Made by a program: the position numbers and the translations under genes. Positions 1-9,800 of a stretch of 64,000 nt of DNA are shown piece after piece. The stretch lies in assembly GCA_030867875.1 (NCBI GenBank), contig JAOWCC010000577.1, positions 149,102,344 to 149,166,343 on the forward strand, read 5' to 3'. Positions within the stretch are counted from its first letter, which is position 1. Each line of letters begins with the position of its first letter. Below the pieces are notes generated by a model. That model was not told where the DNA came from. It searched no databases and saw nothing but the letters and a program-made list of their open reading frames with translations. Source of the DNA: Actinernus sp. WN-2022. Its lineage: Eukaryota > Cnidaria > Anthozoa > Actiniaria > Actinernidae.

Positions 1-211
1 GGGGTGGGGAAATATACCTCGCTGCATCTGGAAAATCACGAATTGTAATAAGCAAGCAATAGCCCTAATAGATTTTCAATAAGCCGTTTCAGAAACCAGT
101 CAGCTCGAAGTTTCAATCAGTTATTAACGTACTATTAAAACAAATTTGAACTAAAGAAGTAAAGTCTGAAGCCAGTGTCGGGCAGTGAAGACTGAAAGGT
201 TGGGGACTTAC

Positions 212-364
212 CCATTCCATTGCACATTCTTCGTCAACAAACAACCACTCACAAAAAGGACGAAAACTCTTCAGTACAGGATAGGATATAGATGCCAATG
301 CGTTTAAGATGTAGTGTCCACTCACAAGGATCTTTAGATCCCGAATTTTTATATTGAAAACCAT
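212..364 (-). CDS. First coding exon of an unidentified gene (51 codons)
   Basis: An ATG at 362-364 opens 51 codons that end exactly at a consensus donor (GTAAGT, reverse complement of 206-211), so the exon ends in phase 0. The peptide begins MVFNIKIRDLKILVSG and ends in CAMEW; its middle is hydrophobic with several aromatic residues. I do not recognise the family. The start lies 412 bp from the FBXO48-like start on the other strand, so the two genes are probably transcribed divergently from a shared promoter region. The remaining exons lie beyond the left edge of the window. The clean start-to-donor structure is the main support. A chance open frame is the alternative. Confidence 0.5.
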
Positions 365-776
365 GTTAAAGCTCAAACTTCTTCATGGGTAACACCGCTG
401 GTTACAACGTCGATGGGCGCATGTTTGTTTCAAACACCGCTGACTCGAGTATTCGTCGGAGGATTTTGTTGTTATGGTAACGCGATATCGAGGCTTTTCG
501 CGGCAGGAAGCGAAGCTGATCAGCTGAACCACGCGATGTCAACAATAACTTGAAAACGAAAGTGAAAATGTTCGTAACTCTTGGCTTTAAATTTCCCCCT
601 AGGTTTTGCGGTCTTATTAAAGAGAAAGCAGAAAGTCCCAAAGAGGCAGTATTTACTTGAATCAGATTGCATCGCACAAATTAAAGTAATATCTGAACAG
701 ACTTCGAAATAACAAAGGAAAAAGCCTTCGAACGTGGCAAGAACTTGTACATATACACAATCGAGCTTAAAGAACC
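365..776. promoter_or_regulatory. Putative bidirectional promoter interval
   Basis: This is the 412-bp interval between two divergent start codons. It is richer in CpG than the AT-rich flanks (for example around 410-530). I see no clear TATA box. The call rests on position and composition only. Confidence 0.35.
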
Positions 777-1148
777 ATGGATTTTGTTAAAGTTCTTCCC
801 ATCGAAGTTTCATCTGTTATTTTCTCCTATCTGGATGTGGAAAGTTTGCTGAAGGCTGCACAAACGTGCCGAAAGTGGAAAAAAGTGACCACAAAGTTGG
901 ATTTCATTTGGAAGAAGAAGTGTAAAACACTTGATCGCGTTGATGTGGATTCAGATTTCGAGCGCGGTTTACCGTGGAGGAAGATCGCGCTATTGAACTA
1001 TGGACGAAATGGTGTGACGAGGCGATGGCTTACAGGAAGATACAGCAACCTTAAAATGACGGAGGAAATCCCGAAAGATTGCCTGTGTCCTCTTGATGCA
1101 GAGACGTGGGGGCGGATACTGGATGCCGAAATGAAGAGAAATCAGTAA
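777..1148 (+). CDS. FBXO48: F-box protein, FBXO48-like
   Basis: Intact single-exon frame of 123 residues with a good start context (accATGG). An F-box occupies residues ~6-50: LPIEVSSVIFSYLD, then LLKAAQTCRKWKK, then the tryptophan of FIWKKKC. This is the SKP1-binding fold, so the protein is predicted to be the substrate-receptor subunit of an SCF (CUL1) ubiquitin ligase. Downstream of the F-box the order of motifs follows vertebrate FBXO48: acidic residues plus a glycine and a PWRKIALLNY segment, a WLTGRYSN motif, then a proline-led loop and a C-terminal DAETWGRILDAE motif. Human FBXO48 is 155 residues, the difference being mainly a longer N-terminus. The compact architecture with no added substrate domain is also typical of FBXO48. 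The identification is from motif recall, and the substrate is unknown. Confidence 0.85.
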   Translation: MDFVKVLPIEVSSVIFSYLDVESLLKAAQTCRKWKKVTTKLDFIWKKKCKTLDRVDVDSDFERGLPWRKIALLNYGRNGVTRRWLTGRYSNLKMTEEIPKDCLCPLDAETWGRILDAEMKRNQ

Positions 1149-1229
1149 AGTTTTCTTTATATTAGCATTTTTAAATATCTAGAGATTTTAACTAGAATGA
1201 ATTGTTAATACATAATGCACATATAACAT

Positions 1230-1620
1230 AATGCACATATCAGCGGATTCTCCCAGGGGTAGACCCCTGGCCGAACAGGAATACACGGGGATACAACAAC
1301 AATTTTTATATTTTACAAACATAAAATTAAGAATTACTTGGTTTGAATTTGCTGAATTGTCATGGGTACATCAGCATAGTCATCGTCATATTCTAATATT
1401 GTTTGAAGTAACTTACGTATCTTAGTTTTAAAATTCTTTTTGCGTTCGTTTCGTACAAATGTTGGTATGCAATTCCAAATAATTGGACCTGTTCTTGAAA
1501 ATGTAAGCCTTTGTGTTCCAATCTGAATTATCTATATAAAGGTCCCACTGACAGCCGATATGGTATTATAATCATGCACGCTAGTTGTTTTCTTAAATAA
1601 CATTTCTATGATCGACTTTG
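1230..1620 (-). mobile_element. LINE 3' fragment (C-terminal end of a reverse transcriptase ORF)
   Basis: Read on the minus strand, ~1336-1530 encodes a typical C-terminal tail of a non-LTR retrotransposon polyprotein. It has IGTQRLTFSRTGPIIWN, then a basic FVRNERKKNFKTK stretch, and stops soon after QQIQTK. The 'G(P)xxWN' followed by a basic FK motif is how CR1/L2-type ORFs end. The rest is 3' untranslated sequence. No other part of the element is present, so this is a 5'-truncated dead copy. Confidence 0.55.
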
Positions 1621-2417
1621 TTTGAAGTTCCAAGATAAGAGAGGGGGAATTCGTAAGATTGTAATCTCATATATGGGGGATTTTCTGTTCCAGTCAGTCC
1701 CCTGGGTCACCTTTTCCTGTAAGATTTCCCCACCCCTGGGAACAATTGTCAAGTTTGTTCCACCCTTTTGGCAATCCCCCTGGTTGGCCAGGGGGCCACT
1801 GATATTCCAGAATACAAATACACAGAATGATCATTACAGATTGCTTATATCAGGATTTTTAGACACTGGATCCTAAATATCATATTTCAGCAAAGATTTG
1901 TACCTGACAGTGCAAAATGTGCCTGAACAAATTCTGGAATATGGTCAGTTGTATGCACCCTTAATATTGACAAAAAATTAGCAGAAATATTCATGATAGA
2001 CTCATCATTCATAGATAGTACAAACATAAATAAAGATTATGTATCAAAGAAATAAAAACTATTATTAATTTGACAATTTGTTGATAACATTTTCTCCGAT
2101 CCTCTTCAAGTCATTGTTTTTTTTGTATAAATCACATGACAATATTCATCTCCCAAAAGAAACAAATACATTTTCAAGTGGAAAAATATAAAATATGAAG
2201 AATGTTATCTGTAAATAGTTTTAAACAGAGTTAAAAACTGCAAAAACAGCTGGTTCTATCATAATTAAGTCAGATTTTAGTTTATTGTACATTTTAATAT
2301 TAATGTTAGTTATTAATCTTGCAGTATGTATTTTCTGTCTAGTGTAGTTTGAGGTAATACAATATTATTTTTTTAATGAAAAAAGCCCTGTAAATAAAAT
2401 TATGGATTTCAAGTTTA
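1621..2417. other. Intergenic AT-rich DNA, nothing identified
   Basis: No coding signature, RNA gene or clear repeat boundary was seen on either strand. A short open frame at 1622-1876 has no recognisable motif. Confidence 0.5.
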
Positions 2418-2992
2418 CCTTATTATAGGAAATTAACAATGCACGTTGACAACGCGAAGAAAATTTACGTTACACTAAATTAACGCGAATTTTTCAAAAG
2501 TTAGGTTTACATGCATTAAATTAACGCGAATTTTTCGATAAGCATCTTGCTTTATTTACTGCGATTTTCATAATTCTGCAAACTCGCACTTTACATTTCT
2601 GAACGCCAAACTGCGTTTTGGCTTCCGTCAATAAAACCTTCCAAGACAAGTGCACGGATGTTTCTAAGTTTTTTTTAAAGCCGAAAATTTGGGTTTGAAG
2701 CCTAACTAGACCCTATCAATTCAAAAGATCTTTCAAAGCCTCACGGTGAAATCACCAAGAGCTGCTCACTCGTTTGATTGACGGAAACCAAACCGCAATA
2801 GTGACTCTGAAGAGCCAATAGAGGAGTCATGAACTAATAAGGTTTTGAAATGAAATAAAGGTGCTTTAAAATAACAATGTTGTAAAATAGCGTGCATTAA
2901 ATTTACAGCGACATTAATTAAGATACATTAAATTAACGCGAATTTTGTAAAATCGCGTTAATAAAGTGCATTGTTAATTTCCTATAATAAGG
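2418..2992. mobile_element. 575-bp MITE with TA target duplication
   Basis: The ends are inverted repeats: CCTTATTATAGGAAATTAAC at the left and its reverse complement at the right, extending ~27 bp to include CAATGCAC. TA flanks both sides (2416-2417 and 2993-2994). A second inverted pair lies inside (around 2614-2640 and 2770-2795, containing TTCCGTCAAT / ATTGACGGAA). An AAATTAACGCGAATTTT motif occurs three times. There is no transposase. A TA duplication suggests mobilisation by a Tc1/mariner-type transposase. Confidence 0.75.
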
Positions 2993-3052
2993 TAGTTCCG
3001 TTTGTCCAGTTGATTATAGTGCTGAAAGATTTGTGCAAAAATAGCCTAAAGC

Positions 3053-3428
3053 CCAATTTACGTAACAAGCATTTTGGGCATTACCCTGGATACCAGAGGC
3101 TCGAAATCGTCGGGGCGAGCGAAGCGAGACCAGCTGAAATCAAGCCGCAAGGGGCTCAACGGTCGTCACGCAAAACAAAACTCCTTCGGGGAATCAAAAC
3201 ACTTTCGATCGCGGCACATTACAGTATATTCGTACCTGAGCCCCTCTGGAACCAGGGTATTTGGGCATGGCACTCAGACTTAAATTTGGGCCTTCAGGCC
3301 AATAACTTTGGGACCGGCACTCTTGGTTTACATGGGGAAAAAAACAGGAGTGCCAATAATCTAAGGCATGGCACGGGCCTAACTTTAAGAGTGCTGTGCC
3401 CAAAAATGCTTGTCATGCAAATCGGCCT
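3053..3428. mobile_element. Palindromic element hosting a nested MITE
   Basis: The arms at ~3055-3081 plus 3260-3300 and at ~3375-3425 are imperfect inverted repeats sharing AAGCATTTTGGGCA, GCACTC and GGGCC in mirrored order. The arm is interrupted by the 178-bp element at 3082-3259. The outer limits are approximate. Confidence 0.5.
3082..3259. mobile_element. 178-bp MITE, TACCCTGG termini, 9-bp target duplication
   Basis: It begins TACCCTGGATACCAGAGGCT and ends with the inverted counterpart (CCTCTGGAACCAGGGTA). It is flanked on both sides by the identical 9-mer TTTGGGCAT (3073-3081 and 3260-3268). A second copy lies at 18438-18592. The 9-bp duplication points to a Mutator-like (MULE) transposase acting in trans. 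No coding capacity. Confidence 0.8.
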
Positions 3429-3501
3429 TAGTTAGTATTGCATGTTCTATTTAGATGCAAGTATTTGTACATGTACAGCTACTTTATTATCATGACCAGT
3501 A

Positions 3502-3670
3502 CAGCCCAGTGCACTTTCCTTTCAAAACCATTTACAAAAGTCATGCGATGGTGGCTGTATGTTTTTTGTGATGGGCAGAGATCTGACCTGTACGGCCCAC
3601 ATGCACTTTCCTTTTAAAACCATTTACAAAAGTCACACGATGGGAGCTGTAGGTGTTTGATGTGAGCGGG
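3502..3670. repeat. Two-copy tandem duplication (~90 bp unit)
   Basis: The segment containing GCACTTTCCTTT(C/T)AAAACC, then TTTACAAAAGTCA, then GATGG occurs twice in a row with ~15% difference. Confidence 0.6.
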
Positions 3671-4076
3671 CCAGAAAAAGCTGTCTGGCCCTGTTCAACT
3701 TTTTGCTTGTTGTTTTGCCATTTGAAAGTGATCATGGGATGGAGGGGAAAATACTATTATGGCTTTGTTATTTGAATCTCTTGAGATAGATTGCCAGCCA
3801 GCAACAAACTACTTCACATATTCTGATGTTAGTGTATGAATGATATTTTTATCATGTAAAGCATACATACAAATGACTCCAAAAAATGGACAGTTACAAA
3901 AAGTTTAAAAATATACTTTAATTCAAAGTAGAAAATGGCAACATCCTATATAATGACAACAATATGGTAAATGCTTCAAAAAAGGTTGGTCCATGGCAAC
4001 AAAAAAGTAAAAATTCTGGTACAATTAATGGAATGTATGTCACAGATTTAATTTCCCTAAACTATGAACTGACCAG
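3671..4076. other. Intergenic DNA, nothing identified
   Basis: AT-rich, with no convincing coding frame or repeat boundary. Confidence 0.4.
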
Positions 4077-4207
4077 CCTAGTCCCATGCATTCTGGCTGG
4101 GTAATTTTTTCGATTCAGGTTAATTGGATCCCTGTGGTTTGTACTGGTACAGGGATCTTATTAACCCAATCTGAAAAATGAAACAGCCAGAATGCCTTGG
4201 ACTAAGA
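4077..4207. mobile_element. Foldback element (~130 bp)
   Basis: TAGTCCCATGCATTCTGGCTG at the left pairs with CAGCCAGAATGCCTTGGACTA at the right. A second pair (TTAATTGGATCCCTG with CAGGGATCTTATTAA) lies inside, so almost the whole segment can fold into one hairpin. Target duplication not resolved. Confidence 0.55.
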
Positions 4208-5483
4208 TGTTGACTGACCATTCTCTGCTTATTTTTGACACTAGATTAAAAATTCAACTATGAAATGGGCCACATCAGACAATAAAGGCCAGACAACATT
4301 CAAGTTAAATAATTCCTACAATGGTGTTCCTAATAACAGGTTGAAGATTTTAAGGTATTCTTAACGAGAAGCACTACATTTCATTCCTAACAATAAATGT
4401 CAGTTTCAAGAAATTCACAACAAAAATCAGGGGTGAAATTTACATGATTTTGATGCAAGGGCCCAATTACAAATATGACCACAAAAATTAGGAATCCTGT
4501 CAGAGGGGATGATTTTGATGTATGACAATCATTTATACCTGCTGGCATTAAAGAGTACCGTAAAACATTTTTTGGGCCAAAAAAATTCTTCTCTGCACTC
4601 ATTCTACTCCCCGTAGCTCATAATGTGATTTTAGCAATAGTACAAGTTACATGTACACCTTGAAACAATTGTCTGATGATAAGGAATCATTTGCGCCTGC
4701 TAAAATTGTGATCACACCCTTGTGTAAAAATATCGTAAATTTCATCTTTGATTTCACTGGTCAATTTCATGAAATCAACACTACTTGTTAGTAGCACAAT
4801 GTGGTGCTTGCAATGCATATTGTAATTGCACCACAAGTATAAAAAACATGGTACAATTTCAAAATACATTTACATATTATGTCGTCCAGGCCCTTTTTGC
4901 CTGACGCGGCCCACATAAAAGTATATACATATATAAATAAACCACGCAGGAGGTCCTTACAGAGAAAAAAATTAGCAAGGTCTTGAATATTTTCCATTTC
5001 CAAGACCAAGAGAAAATTTATTTCCTATAATGGACCAATCAAAGCTGGTGGTGTTTTTTTCCCTTGTTTTATATTTTACCTACATGTACTTAACTTTCAA
5101 ATACATTAGTATGAAAGTAGTACAGAAGTGATACATTTGTCACTCTTGACTCCATGCTCTTTGTCTGAGGATGCAGTGATGGAAGTGTCAGTAGCATACT
5201 CAAGCTAAAAGTTATTGAAAACTTTTCTCATATCATTGGCAATTTTCTGCTGTTTTCCCTTTTCGGATGATGTGGCACAAATACAATGCTTAAGGGTTGA
5301 ATTGGCAAAAACTTAGATTTTGAAATAATTTGTACAAAGTGTAATAAAATATTATTTGCATTGGAATGAGCCCACCCAGAGCATGCAACTGCAATAGATT
5401 CCAGACAGGAAAAATATTTATAATTATACGACTGTGTGTACATGTATGTCTGTTTGTTTTCCATCAAACCACTTAATGTAAAA
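4208..5483. other. Intergenic AT-rich DNA, nothing identified
   Basis: I see no conserved protein motif, RNA gene or repeat with defined ends. Short open frames on the minus strand (4387-5009) look random. Confidence 0.4.
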
Positions 5484-6452
5484 CAGTCTGACATTCCCAA
5501 CCTCGTGACAGGGTCTTCTCGGTCAGATCCAAGATGGCGGCTACTCCGAGAGAAGACCCTGGTAAAGGCAGAACTGTCACATATTCTGATTGGCTCTTTG
5601 GTTATGATACAAAGGTTGTCTAACAATGCTTTTTATTGTCCAAACAGGCTGAGACCACGGTCGTGACCAGGGTCTTCTTGGTCAGATCCAAGATGGCAGC
5701 TACTACGAGAGAAGACCCTGGTAAAGGCTGAACTGTCACATATTCTGATTTGGCTCTTCGGTTATGACGCAAAGGTTGTCTAACAATGCTTTAATATTGG
5801 CCAAACGGGCTGAGACCATGGAGACGATTCGCACAGTTTAATTTTCTAAAATTTTATCAATAAAACAATTTTAAATAACCTTAAACCACGTTGTGTAGGT
5901 AGAGCAATAGATGAAGTGTAGTACTGGGTAGTTTTCTTGTAAGTTTCATAAGTGGGAAAGCCAGGAGAAGCCGTTTAACCTGAGCATGACTATTATCGAT
6001 CACTTCGCTTCAATGCTAACGGAAAATGAACAGCTTTTAAGGATTCTCTTCTAGCTTAGATACATCCTGCATGGTAGCATAATTGTGATACCCTTCCACT
6101 GTTTCTTTATCGAAGTAAACTCCATTTCGAGCCGTTTAGTAGACCTGTTTTCACTACATTGTACACTGCATGGAAATACCGTTAATCGCATCTCGCTCAC
6201 TCCAGATTGGGATACCTATGGTTTGTAGGCACGTGTTGAAAATTTCCATATTTAGCTTGGCTGCCATATTGGATGCCCATATCACATGATTAAAATCTCC
6301 AGGATTTCTGGAGATTTTTGGTCACGTGATTCAGCCTTTACCAGGGTCTTCTCTCGGAGTAGCCGCCATCTTGGATCTGACCGAGAAGACCCTGGTCACG
6401 AGGTTGTGACATTCCCTATTGCTGTCTATCAGCCATAGGGAATGTCAGACTG
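5484..6452. mobile_element. Composite inverted-repeat region with 'AGGGTCTTCTC' units
   Basis: CAGTCTGACATTCCC (5484-5498) is mirrored exactly by GGGAATGTCAGACTG (6438-6452). Just inside lie two tandem ~158-bp units (5502-5817) that contain CAGGGTCTTCTCGGTCAGAT, AAGATGGC(G/A)GCTACT and GAGAGAAGACCCTGGTAAAG. An inverted third copy of this core sits at 6336-6408. Each core is itself a hairpin (CAGGGTCTTCTC against GAGAAGACCCTG). A non-autonomous DNA element with internal duplications is the simplest reading. No target duplication was identified. Confidence 0.6.
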
Positions 6453-6544
6453 TGAATTACTCAGCATGCAATATTAAAGCTATTTACAAATTTCTACTGA
6501 CTGCAAGCAATCTCTGACAATAAATATCTTCATCTGCCTGACTT

Positions 6545-6888
6545 CTAAATTGTGCAACTTCCTTTACCATCAATGCCACAGTGTTCTTTAGCAAGATGGC
6601 ATTTGCCTAAAGACAAAAGTGCTTTCCCTAGGGTTGCATAGGATATAGAATTGCTTTCATCTTTCCATGTCAATAACATCTGACAGGCCTTTTCTCTCAT
6701 GCCTTGGTAATGCACATGGTCTCTAGAAATCTCCTCAAGTGTACTATTTGGTATCCTCAATTTCCTACCAAGATGTTTCCAGTCCTTTATAATATATTTA
6801 GCAAGAGAATCAAGTTCCTCTTCTGTGGGCACACCTGAATAATCCTTTTCTTGTAGCTTTAGTTTCTTTGCTGGACTTTGTGCACCTT
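6545..6888 (-). CDS. Terminal exon: death domain
   Basis: The acceptor ends ...TTATAG at 6889-6890. The exon enters in phase 1 and runs to a stop at 6545-6547. Residues after an acidic EEELDSL stretch form a six-helix death domain with the conserved first-helix tryptophan ([13 protein letters not shown]), the ISRDH loop, the QMLLTWKD helix and a final [14 protein letters not shown] helix. The domain closes the protein apart from a ~13-residue tail. Confidence 0.85.
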
Positions 6889-9800
6889 CTATAATTCAGA
6901 AAAAGAAAATTATAACCAAACCTTTAAAATACCACCTTAGTACAGTCTGGCCAAGGTGTGCAGCAATATTACAATGTTGTTATTACATGTATATGGCCAG
7001 GTAACTTTGTGAGCTACAAATTATGTATGATTGGTCAGTTTGCAGACTGTTCATAATGTCCTGGATGGACTGCAAAATATTGAATATTTGAACCATATAA
7101 TAAACATTAGATAGTAATAAACTTGTTTGCTCTTGAAATCCGTACCATACGTTATGGATCCTTGTTTGTCTCCCTTTTTTTAAAGAATCTTGACTAAGAT
7201 CTGCTAAGATCTTGAGTGCCAAGATCTTCCAGGATCTTGACAAGATCATGCAGGATCATGCAAGATTGTGGAAAATCCTGTAGGATCTTGCTCTTAACAA
7301 GATCTTAGCCAAGATCCTCCAGGATACTGCATGACCAGGAAGCTCCTGCAGGATCTTAGCACATTGTCAGACATTAAGCAAGATCTTTATACAAGATATG
7401 ATAAGATTCTCAACCTGGGAGGCACTTAATCATACATGGGCCATAAAGCAGGGACAAACGTCTCAGTCCACTGAACTTATGGTATGGACCTTGGACTCCT
7501 TTAATAAGAGGTACAATGTATTTGCACTACTAGTGGCAGATGCTTGAGTATTTTCCAAGTTTGGGTTTCCCTATTCTCAGTCTACTAAATCGAAATTTCC
7601 TCAGACTTTAATTTTAAACTTCTTTTCAAAACTGTGCTTTAAGCAATGAGATGTGGAGTCAAACAAGCCAAAGACCTACATTTTAAACTACTGCTGATAG
7701 GGAAGTGTTCAAACATCACTTGAATAACTCACCCTCATCAATTTCCTTATCCTGACTATCTGACAGGATTAACATCTTTGGCTCTGTGACTGTCAAAGCA
7801 AGAAAACAAATGGATGGAGAACATTATTTCATCAGTTAGGTAATAAGCTTTTTTAAAGACAGAGACAGGAATGCATTTAATCACACTTGAATGCATACAG
7901 TTGAATCTTGAACACAAACTTAATTATCACAGGGCAGCCAGTTTGCCTAGAGAAACAATTGATTAAATCCATACATGTACAATAGCCTCGCACTGAACAG
8001 TTTCAGAACAAGTTCAGAGTAGGAAAACAAACGTTTTTATTGCTGCAATCATGTTAATTATCTGTTATTTTGTATAATGCTTCAATAAAATAAAAGTAAC
8101 ATTTATTTGATATGTCTCGCTAAATCCTATCCTGTTAATCATGTGACAATTAATAAGTTTGCTAATTAGTATAACTTCATCTGTTATTCAAGTACTCTCA
8201 TCACTTTTTGACTACATCTATCACCTTTAATAATTAATTCATTTCCAATTTGTACAATTAAATTGTTCAGGGTAGGGAGGGTACTCCCATAATAAAATAT
8301 GATAATATAATAATAATAATAATATAACATTATAATATGGGTATATGTGCTGCCCCAATGTTCTAGCTGTTTTAGTCTGAAATAGGGTTACATAACATTA
8401 TAAATGTTTCCTTTTTAGTCTGGAATAGGGATGGCAGTATGATTTTGACATAGAACTACTAAACCACACAATCATGTTCATTGATTTCTCTGAGTTTCTC
8501 ATTAATGTTATTTTGACATTGATCTTCAAAATAAATCAACTGCAAAGAGAACGAACCATGGCGAAAAATATCATTGGATTAGATAAGGCAATTAAAGGCA
8601 GCCATCTTTAAGTGGTCAAATAGATTACATATTTCAAGGTCAAGGTCAGGATTTTGAGACCTGAGCACACATACATGTACCAGTCACAGAAAATACAGTA
8701 GTCATCACAATACAGTAATTCCCTGCTAGCAGTCTCAGGTCTCTCTCTGTCTTAGTAAAATGGAAGACAACACTTTCTTTGATCACTACCGCCGTCCACA
8801 ATCATGGACAAGTCAAACCAGTTTCGAAAACAGGTCTTACTGGAGAAAAGAGTTGCATCGCCATATAAATATGGCCATTATTATTATTATTATCTCACTG
8901 GTCTAATATTGAATCCACTGTGTTATCAGTTTTAACTGTTTTTTTGCATACTAATGACTGTGGGACTGCTTTCCTCTCATTGGTGAAACCTGTGTTATCA
9001 GTTTTAGCTCGTCGTCTGCATACTAATTACTGTGGGACTGCTCTCCTCTCATTGGTCAAACTCCTCAAGTGTGACAAATTACTACAGGAGAAAAGTGCAC
9101 AGGGGTTTGCGAATCACTCGAAAATCAAACATTTTAGAATGACAAAATCCCCAAATATATATATGTACTGGCAGGGAATGCCAAAATCATTTGTCTCTGT
9201 AACAAATTTAATTATATAATTTTATATATTGATGTTCTGAGTCACTCAGAGTACCAAAAGTATAATTTTCAATGAAGTACCAAAAACTTTCGAAATAGCC
9301 TTCGCGTGCGCGAAAACTGATTGACAGTGCAAGAACAGGGTTAGTTAAGTATGTGGAATACGCATCACTTGTTGCCAAGAAAACTTCATGCATGTGCGAC
9401 AGAGAAAGCGTCGGATGTCGGCAGAGGTTTCTCTCCCTTGCCTTCCATTTTACCAAGACAGAGAGACCTCTGCTAGCAGGGAAATACAGTAACTAAACAC
9501 AACTTACATTTTCCAGTGTTAAGATGAGAGAGTATTTCACTACATAATGTCCCTTTATTGTAGTTCAACTCATCACTCCCTTTTTGATGCACAGCAAGCA
9601 ATCTAAGCTTGCAGAGTACAGGCGACCCAGATGATCCCGTCTCTGTATCAGCTCTATAGTACACAAAAGGTCTCTCAACCCTGAGAATCTTTTCATGGCT
9701 AAATTCTTTAGGTCGACCTTTGGGATGTTGAAAGATGAATACCTCCTCACCCTGGATCACAGTTGGTTCAGCTACAAAGTTAATGGGGGTTAGTCCAAGG

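Noticed and set aside
402..677. 91-residue minus-strand open frame upstream of FBXO48
   Set aside because: No start context, motif or splice support, and it overlaps the likely bidirectional promoter.
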